Shown here: piece after piece, positions 1 to 9,626 of the stretch
Numbering within the stretch: position 1 is the stretch's first letter
Layout: each line of letters starts with the position of its first letter
NCBI RefSeq assembly: GCF_003865135.1
Contig: NZ_BHZC01000001.1
Span: forward strand, 3,844,001 to 3,908,000
Reading direction: 5' to 3'
Source of the DNA: Streptomyces chrestomyceticus JCM 4735
Lineage (GTDB): Bacteria; Actinomycetota; Actinomycetes; Streptomycetales; Streptomycetaceae
DNA: 64,000 bases
Made by a program: the position numbers and the translations under genes
Notes under the pieces: model-generated
Told to the model about the DNA's origin: nothing
Databases searched by the model: none
Seen by the model: the letters and a program-made list of their open reading frames with translations, nothing else

Positions 1-528
1 GCGGGTCCATACGGGGCAGCAGCGGCATGGAGATGACGGCGGGCGCGAGGCCGAGGCGGGCCTCCGTGAAGGCGAAGCTGGCGCCGGGGCCCGCCACGGA
101 CAGGTCGCAGGCGCCGAGGAGGCCGAGACCGCCGGCCCGTACATGGCCGGTGACCTTGGCGACGACGGGCTTGGGCAGTTCGATGACGGCGCGCAGGAGC
201 CGGACGAGCCCGAGCGGCCCGGAATCGGACGCGCCGGTTCCGGCAACAGCCTCCTCCGCCCTCCCCGCCTCCTCCGTCGCCTCCGACAGATCGGCCCCGC
301 GCAGAACGTCGTCCCCGTGTGCGTGAGCAGCACCGCCCGGGTGTCGTCACTGGCGGCCGCGGCCGCCAGCGCCGCGTGGAGTTCGGCCACCAGGCGCCGG
401 GAGAGCGCGTTGCGGTTGTGCGGGGAGTCGAGGGTGAGGGTGGTGACGCCCCGCTCGTGGGCATGCCGTACCAAGGGTGCGGCAGCGGGCGAGGCGTCCG
501 GGGTGGCGTCCGGCGTGGCATCGGTCAT
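1..528 (-). pseudogene. Enoyl-CoA hydratase/isomerase family protein, one-base frameshift, runs off the window edge
   Basis: Crotonase-fold enzyme, expected to hydrate or isomerise enoyl-CoA intermediates in the cytoplasm. The reading frame starts at ATG 528 (MTDATPDATP), shows the early crotonase segment (SPHNRNALS) and reaches TTFCAG. The next expected residues, ADLSEA, lie in another frame. From there the second frame continues through AVIELPKPVVAKVTGHVRAG and GACDLSVAG to base 1. One C added to the CCCC run at 295-298 restores a single frame through the oxyanion-hole motif. The start overlaps the upstream ligase stop (ATGA), so it is the last visible gene of the acyl-CoA operon. I read the shift as a likely homopolymer sequencing error, but a true null allele cannot be excluded. 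The C-terminal part lies outside the window. Confidence 0.82.
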
Positions 529-2117
529 GAGGCCGTGGAACTCCTTTCCCTGGCGCGCAGTTCGCGCCGCAGGATCTTGCCGGTGGCGGCGCGTGGCACG
601 GTGTCCGTGAACTCCACCCGCCGTACTTTCTTGTACGGGGCGACCTGTCCGGCAACGTACGTGATGACGTCGTCCTCGGTGAGCCGGGCCCCCTGTTCGC
701 CGGGCCGCCGTACGACGTACGCCTTGGGGATCTCGTTGCCGTCCGCGTCGCTGACGCCGATCACCGCGGCGTCCGCGATGCCCTCGTGGGCGAGCAGCAC
801 CGCTTCGAGGTCGGCCGGGGCGACCTGGTAGCCCTTGTACTTGATCAGCTCCTTGACGCGGTCCACGACGTACAGCCAGCCGTCCGCGTCCACCTGCCCG
901 ATGTCGCCGGTGTGCAGCCAGCCGTCGGCATCGATCAGCGCGTCGGTCTCCGCCGGGCGCCCGAGGTAGCCCTTCATGACCTGCGGGCCGCGGATGAGGA
1001 TCTCACCGCTCTCACCGGTGCCGAGATCCTTGTCGGCGTCCAGACAGCGGATGCGCATCTCGGTGCTCGGCAGCAGCCTGCCGACCGTGCCGGGCGGCAC
1101 GTCGGCGGCACCGAGCGGTACGACATGGGTACCGGGCGACAGCTCGGTCATCCCGTACGCCTGCATGACGGGCGGAATGCCCAGACGGCGGGCGCAGGTG
1201 TCGGCGAGGCGGGCGTCCAGCGGGGCGGCCGCGCTGACGACGTAGTCGAGCGAGGACAGGTCGTACTGGGCGACGGACGGGTGCTTGGCCAGGGCCAGGA
1301 CGATGGGCGGAGCCACGTACACCGCGTTGACCCGGTACTTCTCGATCGCGCGCAGGAAGTGTTCGAGGTCGAAGCGGGGCAGCACGACGACGGTGGAACC
1401 GTTGCGCAGCGGGGCGTTCATCAGGGACGTCAGCCCGTAGATGTGAAAGAACGGCAGCACCGCCAGCACACGGTCGCCGGGACCGCTGGTGATCAGCCGG
1501 TCGAGCTGGACGAGGTTGGTGGCGATGGACCGGTGGGTGAGCATGACCCCTTTGGGTGTCCCGGTGGTGCCGGAGGAGTACGGCAGGACGGCCACGTCCC
1601 GCGCCGGGTCGACGGGGACGGCGGGTTCGGGCGCGGTGGAGGCGAGCATGTCGCGTACGGAGCGGTGGCCCACGGCGCCGTCGCAGACGAACACCTCGGT
1701 GATGCCGCCCGCCTGCTCGGCGGCGCTGCGGGCCGTCTCCAGCAGCGGCGAGACGGTGACGATCCAGCTCGCGCCGGAGTCGCGCAACTGCTGGGCGAAC
1801 TCGCCGGAGGTGGCCAGGGGGTGGACGGTGGTGACGGCCGCGCCGCAGCGCGAGGCGGCGTAGAAGACGGCCGGGTAGGCGATGGTGTTGGGGCTGTGCA
1901 GGGCGAGCACGTCACCGGCCCGGACACCGGCGTCGGCCAGCGCGGCGGCGATCCGCCGGGTGGCGCCGTCGAGTTCGGCGTAGCTGACCGTGGTGCCGTC
2001 CTGGCCGTCGATCAGGGCGGGCAGCGCGGCGTGCTCGACGGCCGACCGGCCCAGTACCGCTTCATGGATCGGCAGGTCCACGGGTGCGACATCGGCGTAC
2101 TGACTGTGAAAGACCAT
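525..2117 (-). CDS. AMP-forming acyl-CoA synthetase (4-coumarate-CoA ligase-like)
   Basis: ANL-superfamily ligase of 530 aa that would activate a carboxylic acid to its acyl-CoA with ATP. Visible motifs are the P-loop-like YSSGTTGTPKGV (about residue 190), the adenylate-contacting QAYGMTE, the hinge region GWLHTGDIG, and the C-terminal catalytic lysine in PRAATGKILRREL (about Lys514). I chose ATG 2117 because GAGGGG lies 6 nt upstream. ATG 2123, two codons earlier, abuts that ribosome site. The stop overlaps the enoyl-CoA hydratase start. Its place beside acyl-CoA dehydrogenase and carboxylase genes suggests it loads the substrate of this degradative route. The acid is unknown; the pattern would also fit 4-coumarate or medium-chain acids. 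Confidence 0.88.
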   Translation of the reverse strand: MVFHSQYADVAPVDLPIHEAVLGRSAVEHAALPALIDGQDGTTVSYAELDGATRRIAAALADAGVRAGDVLALHSPNTIAYPAVFYAASRCGAAVTTVHPLATSGEFAQQLRDSGASWIVTVSPLLETARSAAEQAGGITEVFVCDGAVGHRSVRDMLASTAPEPAVPVDPARDVAVLPYSSGTTGTPKGVMLTHRSIATNLVQLDRLITSGPGDRVLAVLPFFHIYGLTSLMNAPLRNGSTVVVLPRFDLEHFLRAIEKYRVNAVYVAPPIVLALAKHPSVAQYDLSSLDYVVSAAAPLDARLADTCARRLGIPPVMQAYGMTELSPGTHVVPLGAADVPPGTVGRLLPSTEMRIRCLDADKDLGTGESGEILIRGPQVMKGYLGRPAETDALIDADGWLHTGDIGQVDADGWLYVVDRVKELIKYKGYQVAPADLEAVLLAHEGIADAAVIGVSDADGNEIPKAYVVRRPGEQGARLTEDDVITYVAGQVAPYKKVRRVEFTDTVPRAATGKILRRELRARERSSTAS

Positions 2118-2248
2118 GGCCATCCCCTCAGCAGCGGCGCACGTCCGGGCCGCTGCGGGCCGCGGGCGGGCGCCTGTCCGTGTGCGTGCAGCATCGCGGT
2201 TACCGGTGCGGTTGTCAGTACGGCGACCGCGATGCCGCGTACGGCCGG

Positions 2249-3418
2249 TCAGTAGGACTTCGGCAGGCCGAGGCTCTGGTGGGAGACGTAGTTGAGGATC
2301 ATCTCCCGGCTGACCGGCGCGATCCGCGCCACCCGGGCCGCGGTGATCAGTGTGGCCAGGCCGTACTCGTGGGTCAGACCGTTGCCGCCGAGGGTGTGCA
2401 CGGCCTGGTCCACGGCCCGCACGGCCGCCTCCGCCGCCGCGTACTTGGCCATGTTGGCGGCCTCGCCGGCGCCCATGTCGTCGCCCGCGTCGTACAGGTG
2501 GGTGGCCTTCTGCATCATCAGGCGGGCCAGTTCCAGTTCGATGTGGACCTGGGCGAGGGGGTGGGCGACGGCCTGGTGGGCGCCGATGGGTTCCTTCCAG
2601 ACCTGCCGGGTACGGGCGTAGTCGACGGCCCGCTCGACCGCGTACCGGCCCATGCCGAGCGCGAACGCGGCGGTCATGATGCGCTCCGGGTTGAGCCCGG
2701 CGAAGAGCTGGAGCAGCCCCGCGTCCTCGTCCCCCACCAGGGCATCCGCAGGCAGCCGTACGTCGTCCAGCGTCAGCTCGAACTGCTTCTCCGGAGCCGC
2801 CAGCTCCATGGCGATCTGGCTGCGCCCGAACCCGGGGGCGTCGCGCGGGACGATGAACAGACACGCCTTGAGCTTGCCGGTACGGGCGTCCTCGGTGCGG
2901 CCGACTATGAGGGTGGCGTCGGCGATGTCCACGCCCGAGATGAACACCTTGCGCCCGTTGAGGACCCACTCCCCCGTGTCCGGGTCGCGGCGGGCCGTGG
3001 TGGTGATGCGGTGCGAGTTGGAACCGGCGTCCGGCTCGGTGATGCCGAAGGCCATCTTGCGCGAACCGTCGGCGAGGCCGGGCAGCCAGGCGCGCTTCTG
3101 CTCCTCGGTGCCGAAGCGGGCGATGACGGTGCCGCAGATGGCGGGCGAGACGACGAGCATGAGCAGCGGGCAGCCGGCCGCGCCCAGTTCCTCCAGCACG
3201 ATGGATAGTTCGGTGATGCCGCCGCCTCCGCCGCCGTACTCCTCGGGCAGGTTCACGCCCAGGTAGCCGAGCTTGGCGGCTTCGGTCCACAGCTCGTCGG
3301 TGTGCTTGCCCTCGGCGACGACCCGGGCGAAGTACTCCCGCCCGTAGCGCTTGCCGAGCGCGGCGACGGACGCGCGGAGGGCGCGGTGTTCCTCGGTCTC
3401 GATCACGGGGTTGCTCAC
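2249..3418 (-). CDS. Acyl-CoA dehydrogenase
   Basis: FAD-dependent acyl-CoA dehydrogenase of 389 aa, normal length for the family, which introduces an alpha,beta double bond and passes electrons to ETF. The N-terminal helical domain, the flavin-contacting segment MAFGITEPDAGSNSH and the C-terminal GGNGLTHEYGLA segment are all present. The glutamate in the last one (about Glu351) sits where many family members have the catalytic base. GTG 3418 is preceded by GAAGGAG at 5 nt spacing. It lies 59 nt after the carboxylase alpha gene in the same direction. By context it could act as a citronellyl-CoA or branched-chain acyl-CoA dehydrogenase (compare AtuD), but sequence alone does not fix the substrate. 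Confidence 0.9.
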   Translation of the reverse strand: MSNPVIETEEHRALRASVAALGKRYGREYFARVVAEGKHTDELWTEAAKLGYLGVNLPEEYGGGGGGITELSIVLEELGAAGCPLLMLVVSPAICGTVIARFGTEEQKRAWLPGLADGSRKMAFGITEPDAGSNSHRITTTARRDPDTGEWVLNGRKVFISGVDIADATLIVGRTEDARTGKLKACLFIVPRDAPGFGRSQIAMELAAPEKQFELTLDDVRLPADALVGDEDAGLLQLFAGLNPERIMTAAFALGMGRYAVERAVDYARTRQVWKEPIGAHQAVAHPLAQVHIELELARLMMQKATHLYDAGDDMGAGEAANMAKYAAAEAAVRAVDQAVHTLGGNGLTHEYGLATLITAARVARIAPVSREMILNYVSHQSLGLPKSY

Positions 3419-3477
3419 GGGGGCTCCTTCGGAGGGGGAGGAGGACGTCACGCGGGGGCCGGCTCGGGGCCGGTGGC

Positions 3478-5376
3478 TCACTCGGTGACGACGGCCAGCA
3501 GCGTGCCGACCTCGACCTGCTGACCGGCCTTGACGTGCAGGGCGCTCAGCGTGCCGGAGGCGGGCGCGGTGATCTTGTGTTCCATCTTCATCGCCTCCAG
3601 CCAGAGCAGCGGGGCTCCGGCCTCGACGCGGTCGCCCTCGGCCAGGCCGTCGGCCACCCGGACGACCGTGCCGGGCATCGGGGCGAGCAGCGACCCCGGT
3701 TCCGTACGGGTGGTGGGGTCGGGAAAGCGGGGCCGGGCGACGAGGGCGCGGGAGCCGGCGGCGGAGTCCACGAAGACCTGGTCTCCGTAACGACCGACGG
3801 TGAACTCCCGCCGCACGCCGTCCACTTCCAGTACCACCTGCCCCGACGTGGCCGACAGGAGCCGTACACCGGGAAAGTCCTCGGCATGCAGCCCTTCGCG
3901 GCCCAGCCGGTAGCGGATCTCGTGCTCGACGCCGCCGCAGGCGTACGTCCTGGTCTGCGGCTGCGACGGTACGTTGCGGAAACCGCCGAAGCGGGACCGG
4001 CCGTGCGCGTCGGCGAGGGCGGCGGCCAAGGCGCACAGCCCGGTGACCGTGGCGTCCGGGGCTTCCGTCAGCTCGCTCAGGTTGCGGTCGTAGAACCCGG
4101 TGTCCAGGCCGGTGGCGGTGGCGAACTCGGAATGCCGCAGGGACCGTACGAGCAGGTCACGGTTGGTGACCGGGCCGTGCACACGGGCCCGCTCCAGCGC
4201 GCCCGCCAGCTTCCGTACGGCCTCGGCGCGGCTCGGCGCCCAGGCGATGACCTTGGCGAGCATCGGGTCGTAGTGCACCCCGATGACGGCACCGTCGTCC
4301 ACCCCCGAGTCGAGCCGCACGCCGTCGGGCACGGAGAGGCAGTGCAGCGTGCCGGTCTGCGGCTGCCAGCCCGCCGCCGGGTCCTCGGCGTACAGCCGGG
4401 CCTCGACGGCGTGACCGCGCGGCGCGGGCGGCTCGTCCGGCAACGCGTCCCCCTCGGCGACCCGAAGCTGGAGCGCGACAAGATCGACGCCGTACACGGC
4501 CTCGGTGACCGGATGCTCGACCTGAAGCCGGGTATTCATCTCCAGAAAGTGCGCGTGACCGGCAGCGGAAACGAGGAATTCAACAGTCCCCGCGCCCCGA
4601 TAGCCGATGGAGCGGGCGGCATCGGCGGCCGCCGTGTGCAGGGTGGCGCGCAGCTCGTCGGAGAGTCCGGGCGCGGGAGCCTCCTCGACGACCTTCTGAT
4701 GGCGGCGCTGAAGCGAACAGTCACGGGTGCCGAGGACCCACACCGCGCCGTGCGCGTCGGCGAGGACCTGCACCTCGACATGCCGTCCGCCGACAACGTA
4801 CGGCTCGGCGAAAACCTCCCCGTCCCCGAACGCCGCCGCAGCCTCGGCCCTCGCAGCAGCCAACTCCCCCGGTAGATGGGCCAACTCCCGTACGACACGC
4901 ATCCCGCGTCCACCACCACCAGCCGCCGCCTTCACCAACAACGGCAAGTCGGCGTCAGTGGCCCGCTCGGGATCGACAGGGGCGAGCAACGGCACCCCGG
5001 CCGCCGCCATCAACTCCTTGGCACGCGTCTTGGACGCCATCGCCTCGATGGCGGCAGCCGGCGGACCGACCCAGGTCAGGCCCGAGTCGGTGACGGCCGC
5101 GACGAACCCGGCGTTCTCGGAGAGGAAGCCGTAACCGGGGTGGACCGCGTCGGCACCGGCGGCGTGCGCGGCCTTCACGATCAGGTCGCCGCGCAGGTAG
5201 GTGTCGGCGGGGGCGCTGCCCGGGAGCCGTACGGCGGCGTCGGCCTCGCGGACGTGCGGCGCGTCGGCGTCCGCGTCGGAGTACACGGCCACGGTGGCGA
5301 TGCCCAGCTCCCGGCAGGTGCGGAAGATACGGCGGGCGATCTCGCCACGGTTGGCGACGAGGAGGGAAGAGATCAC
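3478..5376 (-). CDS. Acyl-CoA carboxylase alpha subunit (biotin carboxylase plus BCCP)
   Basis: Biotin-dependent carboxylase alpha chain of 632 aa. The N-terminal biotin carboxylase domain starts LLVANRGEIARRI, has the ATP-grasp glycine loop GGGGRGMRVV (about residue 160) and the EMNTRLQVEHPVTE signature. The C-terminal biotinyl domain carries AMKM with the biotinylated lysine near residue 597. GTG 5376 was chosen over the longer open frame because it follows GAGGAA by 3 nt and begins the conserved VANRGEI block. It starts 8 nt after the beta-subunit stop, so the subunits are co-translated. The architecture matches 3-methylcrotonyl-, geranyl- and propionyl-CoA carboxylases. The AtuA neighbour makes a geranyl-CoA-like role plausible but unproven. 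Confidence 0.92.
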   Translation of the reverse strand: MISSLLVANRGEIARRIFRTCRELGIATVAVYSDADADAPHVREADAAVRLPGSAPADTYLRGDLIVKAAHAAGADAVHPGYGFLSENAGFVAAVTDSGLTWVGPPAAAIEAMASKTRAKELMAAAGVPLLAPVDPERATDADLPLLVKAAAGGGGRGMRVVRELAHLPGELAAARAEAAAAFGDGEVFAEPYVVGGRHVEVQVLADAHGAVWVLGTRDCSLQRRHQKVVEEAPAPGLSDELRATLHTAAADAARSIGYRGAGTVEFLVSAAGHAHFLEMNTRLQVEHPVTEAVYGVDLVALQLRVAEGDALPDEPPAPRGHAVEARLYAEDPAAGWQPQTGTLHCLSVPDGVRLDSGVDDGAVIGVHYDPMLAKVIAWAPSRAEAVRKLAGALERARVHGPVTNRDLLVRSLRHSEFATATGLDTGFYDRNLSELTEAPDATVTGLCALAAALADAHGRSRFGGFRNVPSQPQTRTYACGGVEHEIRYRLGREGLHAEDFPGVRLLSATSGQVVLEVDGVRREFTVGRYGDQVFVDSAAGSRALVARPRFPDPTTRTEPGSLLAPMPGTVVRVADGLAEGDRVEAGAPLLWLEAMKMEHKITAPASGTLSALHVKAGQQVEVGTLLAVVTE

Positions 5377-5383
5377 TGGTTCC

Positions 5384-6982
5384 TCACATCCGGAAGACGC
5401 CGAAGCCACCGCGCGCTCCCTCGACGGGGGCGGTGTGCAGGGCGGACAGGCACAGGCCGAGGACGGTACGGGTGTCGCGCGGGTCGATGACGCCGTCGTC
5501 GTACAGCCGCCCGGACAGGAACATCGGCAGCGACTCCGACTCGATCTGCTGCTCCACCATGGCGCGCAGCCCGGCGTCCGCCTCGTCGTCGTACGGCTGA
5601 CCCTTGGCGGCGGCGGAAGCGCGCGCGACGATCGACAGCACCCCCGCCAGTTGCTGCGGTCCCATCACGGCGGACTTGGCGCTGGGCCAGGCGAACAGGA
5701 AGCGCGGGTCGTAGGCGCGACCGCACATGCCGTAGTGTCCGGCGCCGTACGAGGCCCCCATGAGGACCGACAGATGCGGCACCCGCGAGTTGCTGACTGC
5801 GTTGATCATCATCGAACCGTGCTTGATGATGCCGCCCTGCTCGTACTCCTTGCCGACCATGTAGCCGGTGGTGTTGTGCAGGAAGACCAGCGGGATGTCG
5901 CGCTGGTTGGCGAGCTGGATGAACTGCGCGGCCTTCTGGGACTCCGCGCTGAACAGCACGCCCTGGGCGTTGGCGAGCACGCCGACCGGGTAGCCGTGCA
6001 GCTCGGCCCAGCCGGTGACCAGGCTCGGCCCGTACAGCGGCTTGAACTCGTCGAAGTCCGAACCGTCCACGACACGCGCGATGACCTCGCGGGGATCGAA
6101 GGGCGCCTTGAGGTCACCGGGCACGATGCCCAGCAGCTCCTCCTCGTCGTACTTCGGCGGCTCGGCGGGACGCGGATCGCTGTGCGCCTTCCGCCAGTTC
6201 AACCGGGCGACGACCCGCCGGGCCTGGCGCAGCGCGTCCGGCTCGTCCACGGCGAAGTAGTCGGCCAGCCCCGAGGTACGGGCATGCATCTCGGCGCCGC
6301 CCAGCGACTCGTCGTCGCTCTCCTCACCGGTGGCCATCTTGACCAGCGGCGGCCCGCCGAGAAAGACCTTCGCCCGCTCCTTCACCATGATCACGTGATC
6401 GGACATTCCCGGGATGTAGGCGCCACCAGCCGTCGAGTTGCCGAACACCACGGCCACAGTCGGTATCCCTGCCGCAGACAACCGGGTGATGTCCTTGAAC
6501 AGCGCACCGCCCGGAATGAAGATCTCCTTCTGACTGGGCAGATCCGCGCCCCCGGACTCCACCAGCGACACGACGGGCAGCCGGTTGGCGAAGGCGATCT
6601 CGTTGGCGCGCAGCGCCTTCTTCAAGGTCCAGGGATTGCTGGCCCCGCCCCGTACGGTCGGATCATTGGCCGTGACCAGGCACTCCACGCCCTCGATCAC
6701 CCCGATACCGGTGACCAGCGACGCGCCCACCGGGTAGTCGCTGCCCCAAGCGGCCAGCGGCGACAGCTCCAGGAACGGCGTGTCCGGGTCCACCAACAGC
6801 TCGATGCGCTCACGTGCCAGCAACTTGCCCCGCTTGCGATGCCGCTCGACGTACTTCGCGCCGCCCCCGCCCATGGCCTTGGCGTGCTCGGCCTCGATCC
6901 CCCGCAACTTGTCGAGCATCGCCTCCCGATTGGCCACATACTCAGCCCCTGACGGGTCCAGCCGACTGCCGAGCACGGTCAC
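5384..6982 (-). CDS. Acyl-CoA carboxylase beta subunit (carboxyltransferase)
   Basis: Carboxyltransferase beta chain of 532 aa that moves CO2 from carboxybiotin to an acyl-CoA. Both crotonase-like halves are visible: N-terminal RKRGKLLARERIELLVD, VESGGADLPSQKEIF and GNSTAGGAYIPGMSDH; C-terminal LHNTTGYMVGKEYEQGGIIKHG and GASYGAGHYGMCGRAYDP. The N-terminal layout and FNTTGYM-like block resemble 3-methylcrotonyl/geranyl-CoA carboxylases more than propionyl-CoA carboxylases; this is judged by eye. GTG 6982 follows GGAGG by 7 nt and overlaps the AtuA-like stop (GTGA). It forms the enzyme with the alpha subunit encoded immediately downstream. Confidence 0.92.
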   Translation of the reverse strand: MTVLGSRLDPSGAEYVANREAMLDKLRGIEAEHAKAMGGGGAKYVERHRKRGKLLARERIELLVDPDTPFLELSPLAAWGSDYPVGASLVTGIGVIEGVECLVTANDPTVRGGASNPWTLKKALRANEIAFANRLPVVSLVESGGADLPSQKEIFIPGGALFKDITRLSAAGIPTVAVVFGNSTAGGAYIPGMSDHVIMVKERAKVFLGGPPLVKMATGEESDDESLGGAEMHARTSGLADYFAVDEPDALRQARRVVARLNWRKAHSDPRPAEPPKYDEEELLGIVPGDLKAPFDPREVIARVVDGSDFDEFKPLYGPSLVTGWAELHGYPVGVLANAQGVLFSAESQKAAQFIQLANQRDIPLVFLHNTTGYMVGKEYEQGGIIKHGSMMINAVSNSRVPHLSVLMGASYGAGHYGMCGRAYDPRFLFAWPSAKSAVMGPQQLAGVLSIVARASAAAKGQPYDDEADAGLRAMVEQQIESESLPMFLSGRLYDDGVIDPRDTRTVLGLCLSALHTAPVEGARGGFGVFRM

Positions 6983-8683
6983 AGCAACACCTCCGGTATG
7001 TCCAGGTGACGGGCGCGCAGCCACTCCCCCACGGCCTTGGCCTGCGGGTCGAAGCGGGCCTGCGCGGCGACGCCCGCACCGAGCAGCCCGTCGATCACGA
7101 AATTGAGCGACAGCAAGTTGGGCAGAACGTGACGCGTGACAGCCAACCTGGCCGTCTCCGGAAGCAGTTCCCGTAGCCGCTCGACCGTCAGCTCATGCAC
7201 CAGCCAACGCCACGCCGCGTCCGTACGGACCCACACCCCGACGTTCGCCGACCCGCCCTTGTCCCCACTGCGAGCACCGGCCACCAGGCCGAGCGGCGCC
7301 CGGCGCGTCCGGCCGTCGTGGACGAGGGGCTCGGGCAGAGCGGGGTCGGCCAGCGGCACCAGCTCACGTGTCTCCGCAGGTGGCGGCACCTCGACACGAC
7401 CACCACCAGGCAGTACGGCGACATGCGGCACACCCGCCGCGTCCACGTACTCCACCTCGAACACCCCGTACGGCTCCCCCTTGCCCGGCGGCGCCGTCAC
7501 ATGGAACCCGGGAACGCTGCCGAGCGCCAGCTCGATCGCCGCCCCGCTGACCACCCGCCCCACCGCGTCCTGGTCGGCGTCCCGCACCACCAGCCGCAGC
7601 AGGGCGCTCGCCTCCTCCTGGACGGCGGCGTCCACGTGATCGGTCCGGGCCAGCGCCCACTCCACGGACGCCGGCCGCCGCCCGGCAGCCTCAAAAGCCG
7701 CGTCCATCTGCTGCTTGACCAAGGCGGCCTTGGCCTCGATGTCCAAGCCCGTCAGCACGAACGTGACCGCATTGCGCCACCCCCGAGCCGGGTCAGCCCC
7801 ACCTTCACCGTCGACGGTGGCGCCTCCCCCCGCACCCCGTCGATCCGCACCCGATCCGTCCCGACCTGCGTCAGGCACACCGTGTCCAGCCGGGCAGTCA
7901 CATCCGGCCCCGCGTACCGCGCCCCGGCCGTCTCGTACAGCAATTGCGCCGTGACGGTGCCGACGGTCACCGCCCCGCCCGTACCAGCGTGCTTGGTGAT
8001 CACCGAAGACCCGTCGGCGGCGATCTCAGCGACCGGAAACCCGGGACGACGCACGTCATGCGCGCCGAAGAACGCATAGTTACCGCCCGTGGCCTGCGTC
8101 CCGCACTCCAGGACATGCCCCGCGACGACCGCCCCGGCCAGTCGGTCGTGATCGGTGGACGCCCACCCGAAGTGCGCCGCTGCCGCCCCGCTGACCAGCG
8201 CGGCGTCCGTGACCCGACCGGTCACGACCACATCCGCACCGGCACGCAAGCACGCGGCGATCCCCTCACCACCCAGATAAGCATTGGCCGTCAGCACACC
8301 CTCACGCCCGACGTACCGGGCCATCAGGTCATCCCCCTCCACATGCGCGACCCGCACCGTCACGCCGACCCGGTCCGCCAACTCCCGTACGCGATCGGCC
8401 AACCCCGCAGGATTGAGCCCCCGGCATTGGTGACGATCCGCACCCCACGCTCAACGGCCAGCCCCAGCCCCTCTTCCAACTGCCGCAGAAACGTCTTGGC
8501 GTAGCCGCGGGCGGGGTCCTTGAGCCGGTCCCGCCCCAGAATCAGCATGGTCAGCTCGGCAAGGTAGTCGCCGGTCAGCACATCCAACGGCCCACCGGTG
8601 AGCATCTCCCGCACAGCATCAAAACGATCGCCGTAAAACCCGGAGGCATTGCCGACCCGCAGCACGCCCCCACCGCCGGTCAC
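6979..8683 (-). pseudogene. AtuA-like (DUF1446) acyclic terpene utilization family protein with two single-base frameshifts
   Basis: AtuA/DUF1446-family protein; in Pseudomonas the family belongs to citronellol/geraniol degradation, but its biochemical role is not settled. Three consecutive frames form one 568-aa protein. VGNASGFYGDRFDAV to RIVTNAGG is in the first, LADRVRELADRVGV to VKVGLTRLGG in the second, and WRNAVTFVLTGLDIEAK to DIPEVLL in the third. Adding one C to the run at 8418-8422 and one to the run at 7780-7784 restores everything; 1705+2 bases is then divisible by 3. GTG 8683 overlaps the upstream stop (GTGA). The motif SGDKGGSANVGVW near the C terminus is typical of the family's small C-terminal domain. 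Sequencing error is more likely than decay, since no other damage is visible. Confidence 0.85.
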
Positions 8684-9489
8684 CGCCCGCTCCCTCGGCC
8701 ACCACGGCCACCCGGCTCCCGCCCCTTACCCGGCGGCCCGGCAAACGCCTGCGCGATACCCAACCACCGGTCAGCCTCCGCCCCCTCGGCCCGCACATCC
8801 ACATCATCACGATGAGCGCGCTGAGTAACCAGCAAACAGAAACCGAGCGCGTCCCCGGTCACCCGCTGCGCCGCGCCCTCGGGCCCGTACGCCCACATTC
8901 CGCCGTCAGGAGCCCGCAACTCAACCCGAAACTCCTCCTCCGGAGCGGCCAGCCCGTGCGCCGCGTACGCAAAGTTCCGCGCCCGCACCCCGATACGGGC
9001 CACATGCCGCAGCCGCGCGGTGGGTTCGCGCGTCACGCCGAGCGCGTCGGCGACGTCCTGACCGTGCGCCCAGGTCTCCATCAGCCGCCCGGTAGCCACC
9101 GAAGCGACGCTCATCGGCGGCCCGTACCAGGGCAGTTTCTCTCCTGGCGACCGCGCGGCCAGCACCTCTTGCAACTCGGCCCGCCCCGTCCGCCAACGGC
9201 CCAACAAACGATCAGGCGGCGCCTGCGCCTCCGCCGCCGCCCCCTCATCGACAAAGGTCGCAGGCGAGGCCAGCGCCCGCTGAACGGCCTCCTGAAAGGC
9301 GGCGGGGTCCGTCGCAGACAACAGGGCCTGCCGATCGGTCCAGGCCAGATGCCCGATCTGGTGAGCGACGGTCCAGCCCTCGGCCGGCGTCGCCACCGCC
9401 CACCGCTCCGGCGCGAGCCCACCGACCAGCGCGTCGAGCGCGTCCCCTTCGTCCCTCAGATCGGCCAGCACGGCATTGGCGTCGGACAC
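8680..9489 (-). CDS. TIGR03084-like putative metal-binding protein (DinB/MDMPI fold)
   Basis: Protein of 269 aa resembling the mycothiol-dependent maleylpyruvate isomerase/DinB superfamily. The three predicted metal ligands are visible: His43 and His47 in AHQIGHLAW, and the METWAHGQD block with Glu138/His142. After the four-helix N-terminal domain comes a smaller C-terminal domain ending in a Gly/Arg-rich tail. GTG 9489 is preceded by GAGGGGAG. It is the first gene of the operon, about 67 nt downstream of a predicted promoter, and its stop overlaps the AtuA-like start. The function is unknown. A thiol-dependent isomerase or hydrolase step on a CoA intermediate is only a guess. Confidence 0.8.
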   Translation of the reverse strand: MSDANAVLADLRDEGDALDALVGGLAPERWAVATPAEGWTVAHQIGHLAWTDRQALLSATDPAAFQEAVQRALASPATFVDEGAAAEAQAPPDRLLGRWRTGRAELQEVLAARSPGEKLPWYGPPMSVASVATGRLMETWAHGQDVADALGVTREPTARLRHVARIGVRARNFAYAAHGLAAPEEEFRVELRAPDGGMWAYGPEGAAQRVTGDALGFCLLVTQRAHRDDVDVRAEGAEADRWLGIAQAFAGPPGKGREPGGRGGRGSGR

Positions 9490-9562
9490 GCGGCACTCCC
9501 CTCATCGGCCATCTGCCGTACGGGCAGGGCACGTTGATTCATGCGGCACGGGTTGCGGTCCG

Positions 9563-9591
9563 AGCGTGACAGCCCGCCGAGAAACAATCAA
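9563..9591 (-). promoter_or_regulatory. Predicted promoter of the acyl-CoA/AtuA operon
   Basis: On the minus strand TTGATT (9586-9591), a 17-nt spacer and CACGCT (9563-9568) form a sigma70/HrdB-like promoter. The expected transcript start near 9556 gives a leader of about 67 nt before GTG 9489. No regulator gene is adjacent. Confidence 0.5.
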
Positions 9592-9626
9592 GCACGCCTG
9601 CATGATTTTCTGGGCGGGCTGCAGGG

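Noticed and set aside
525..3290. 921-aa ligase with a long N-terminal extension
   Set aside because: The extension is the out-of-frame shadow of the acyl-CoA dehydrogenase gene; the true ligase starts at 2117 with a ribosome site.
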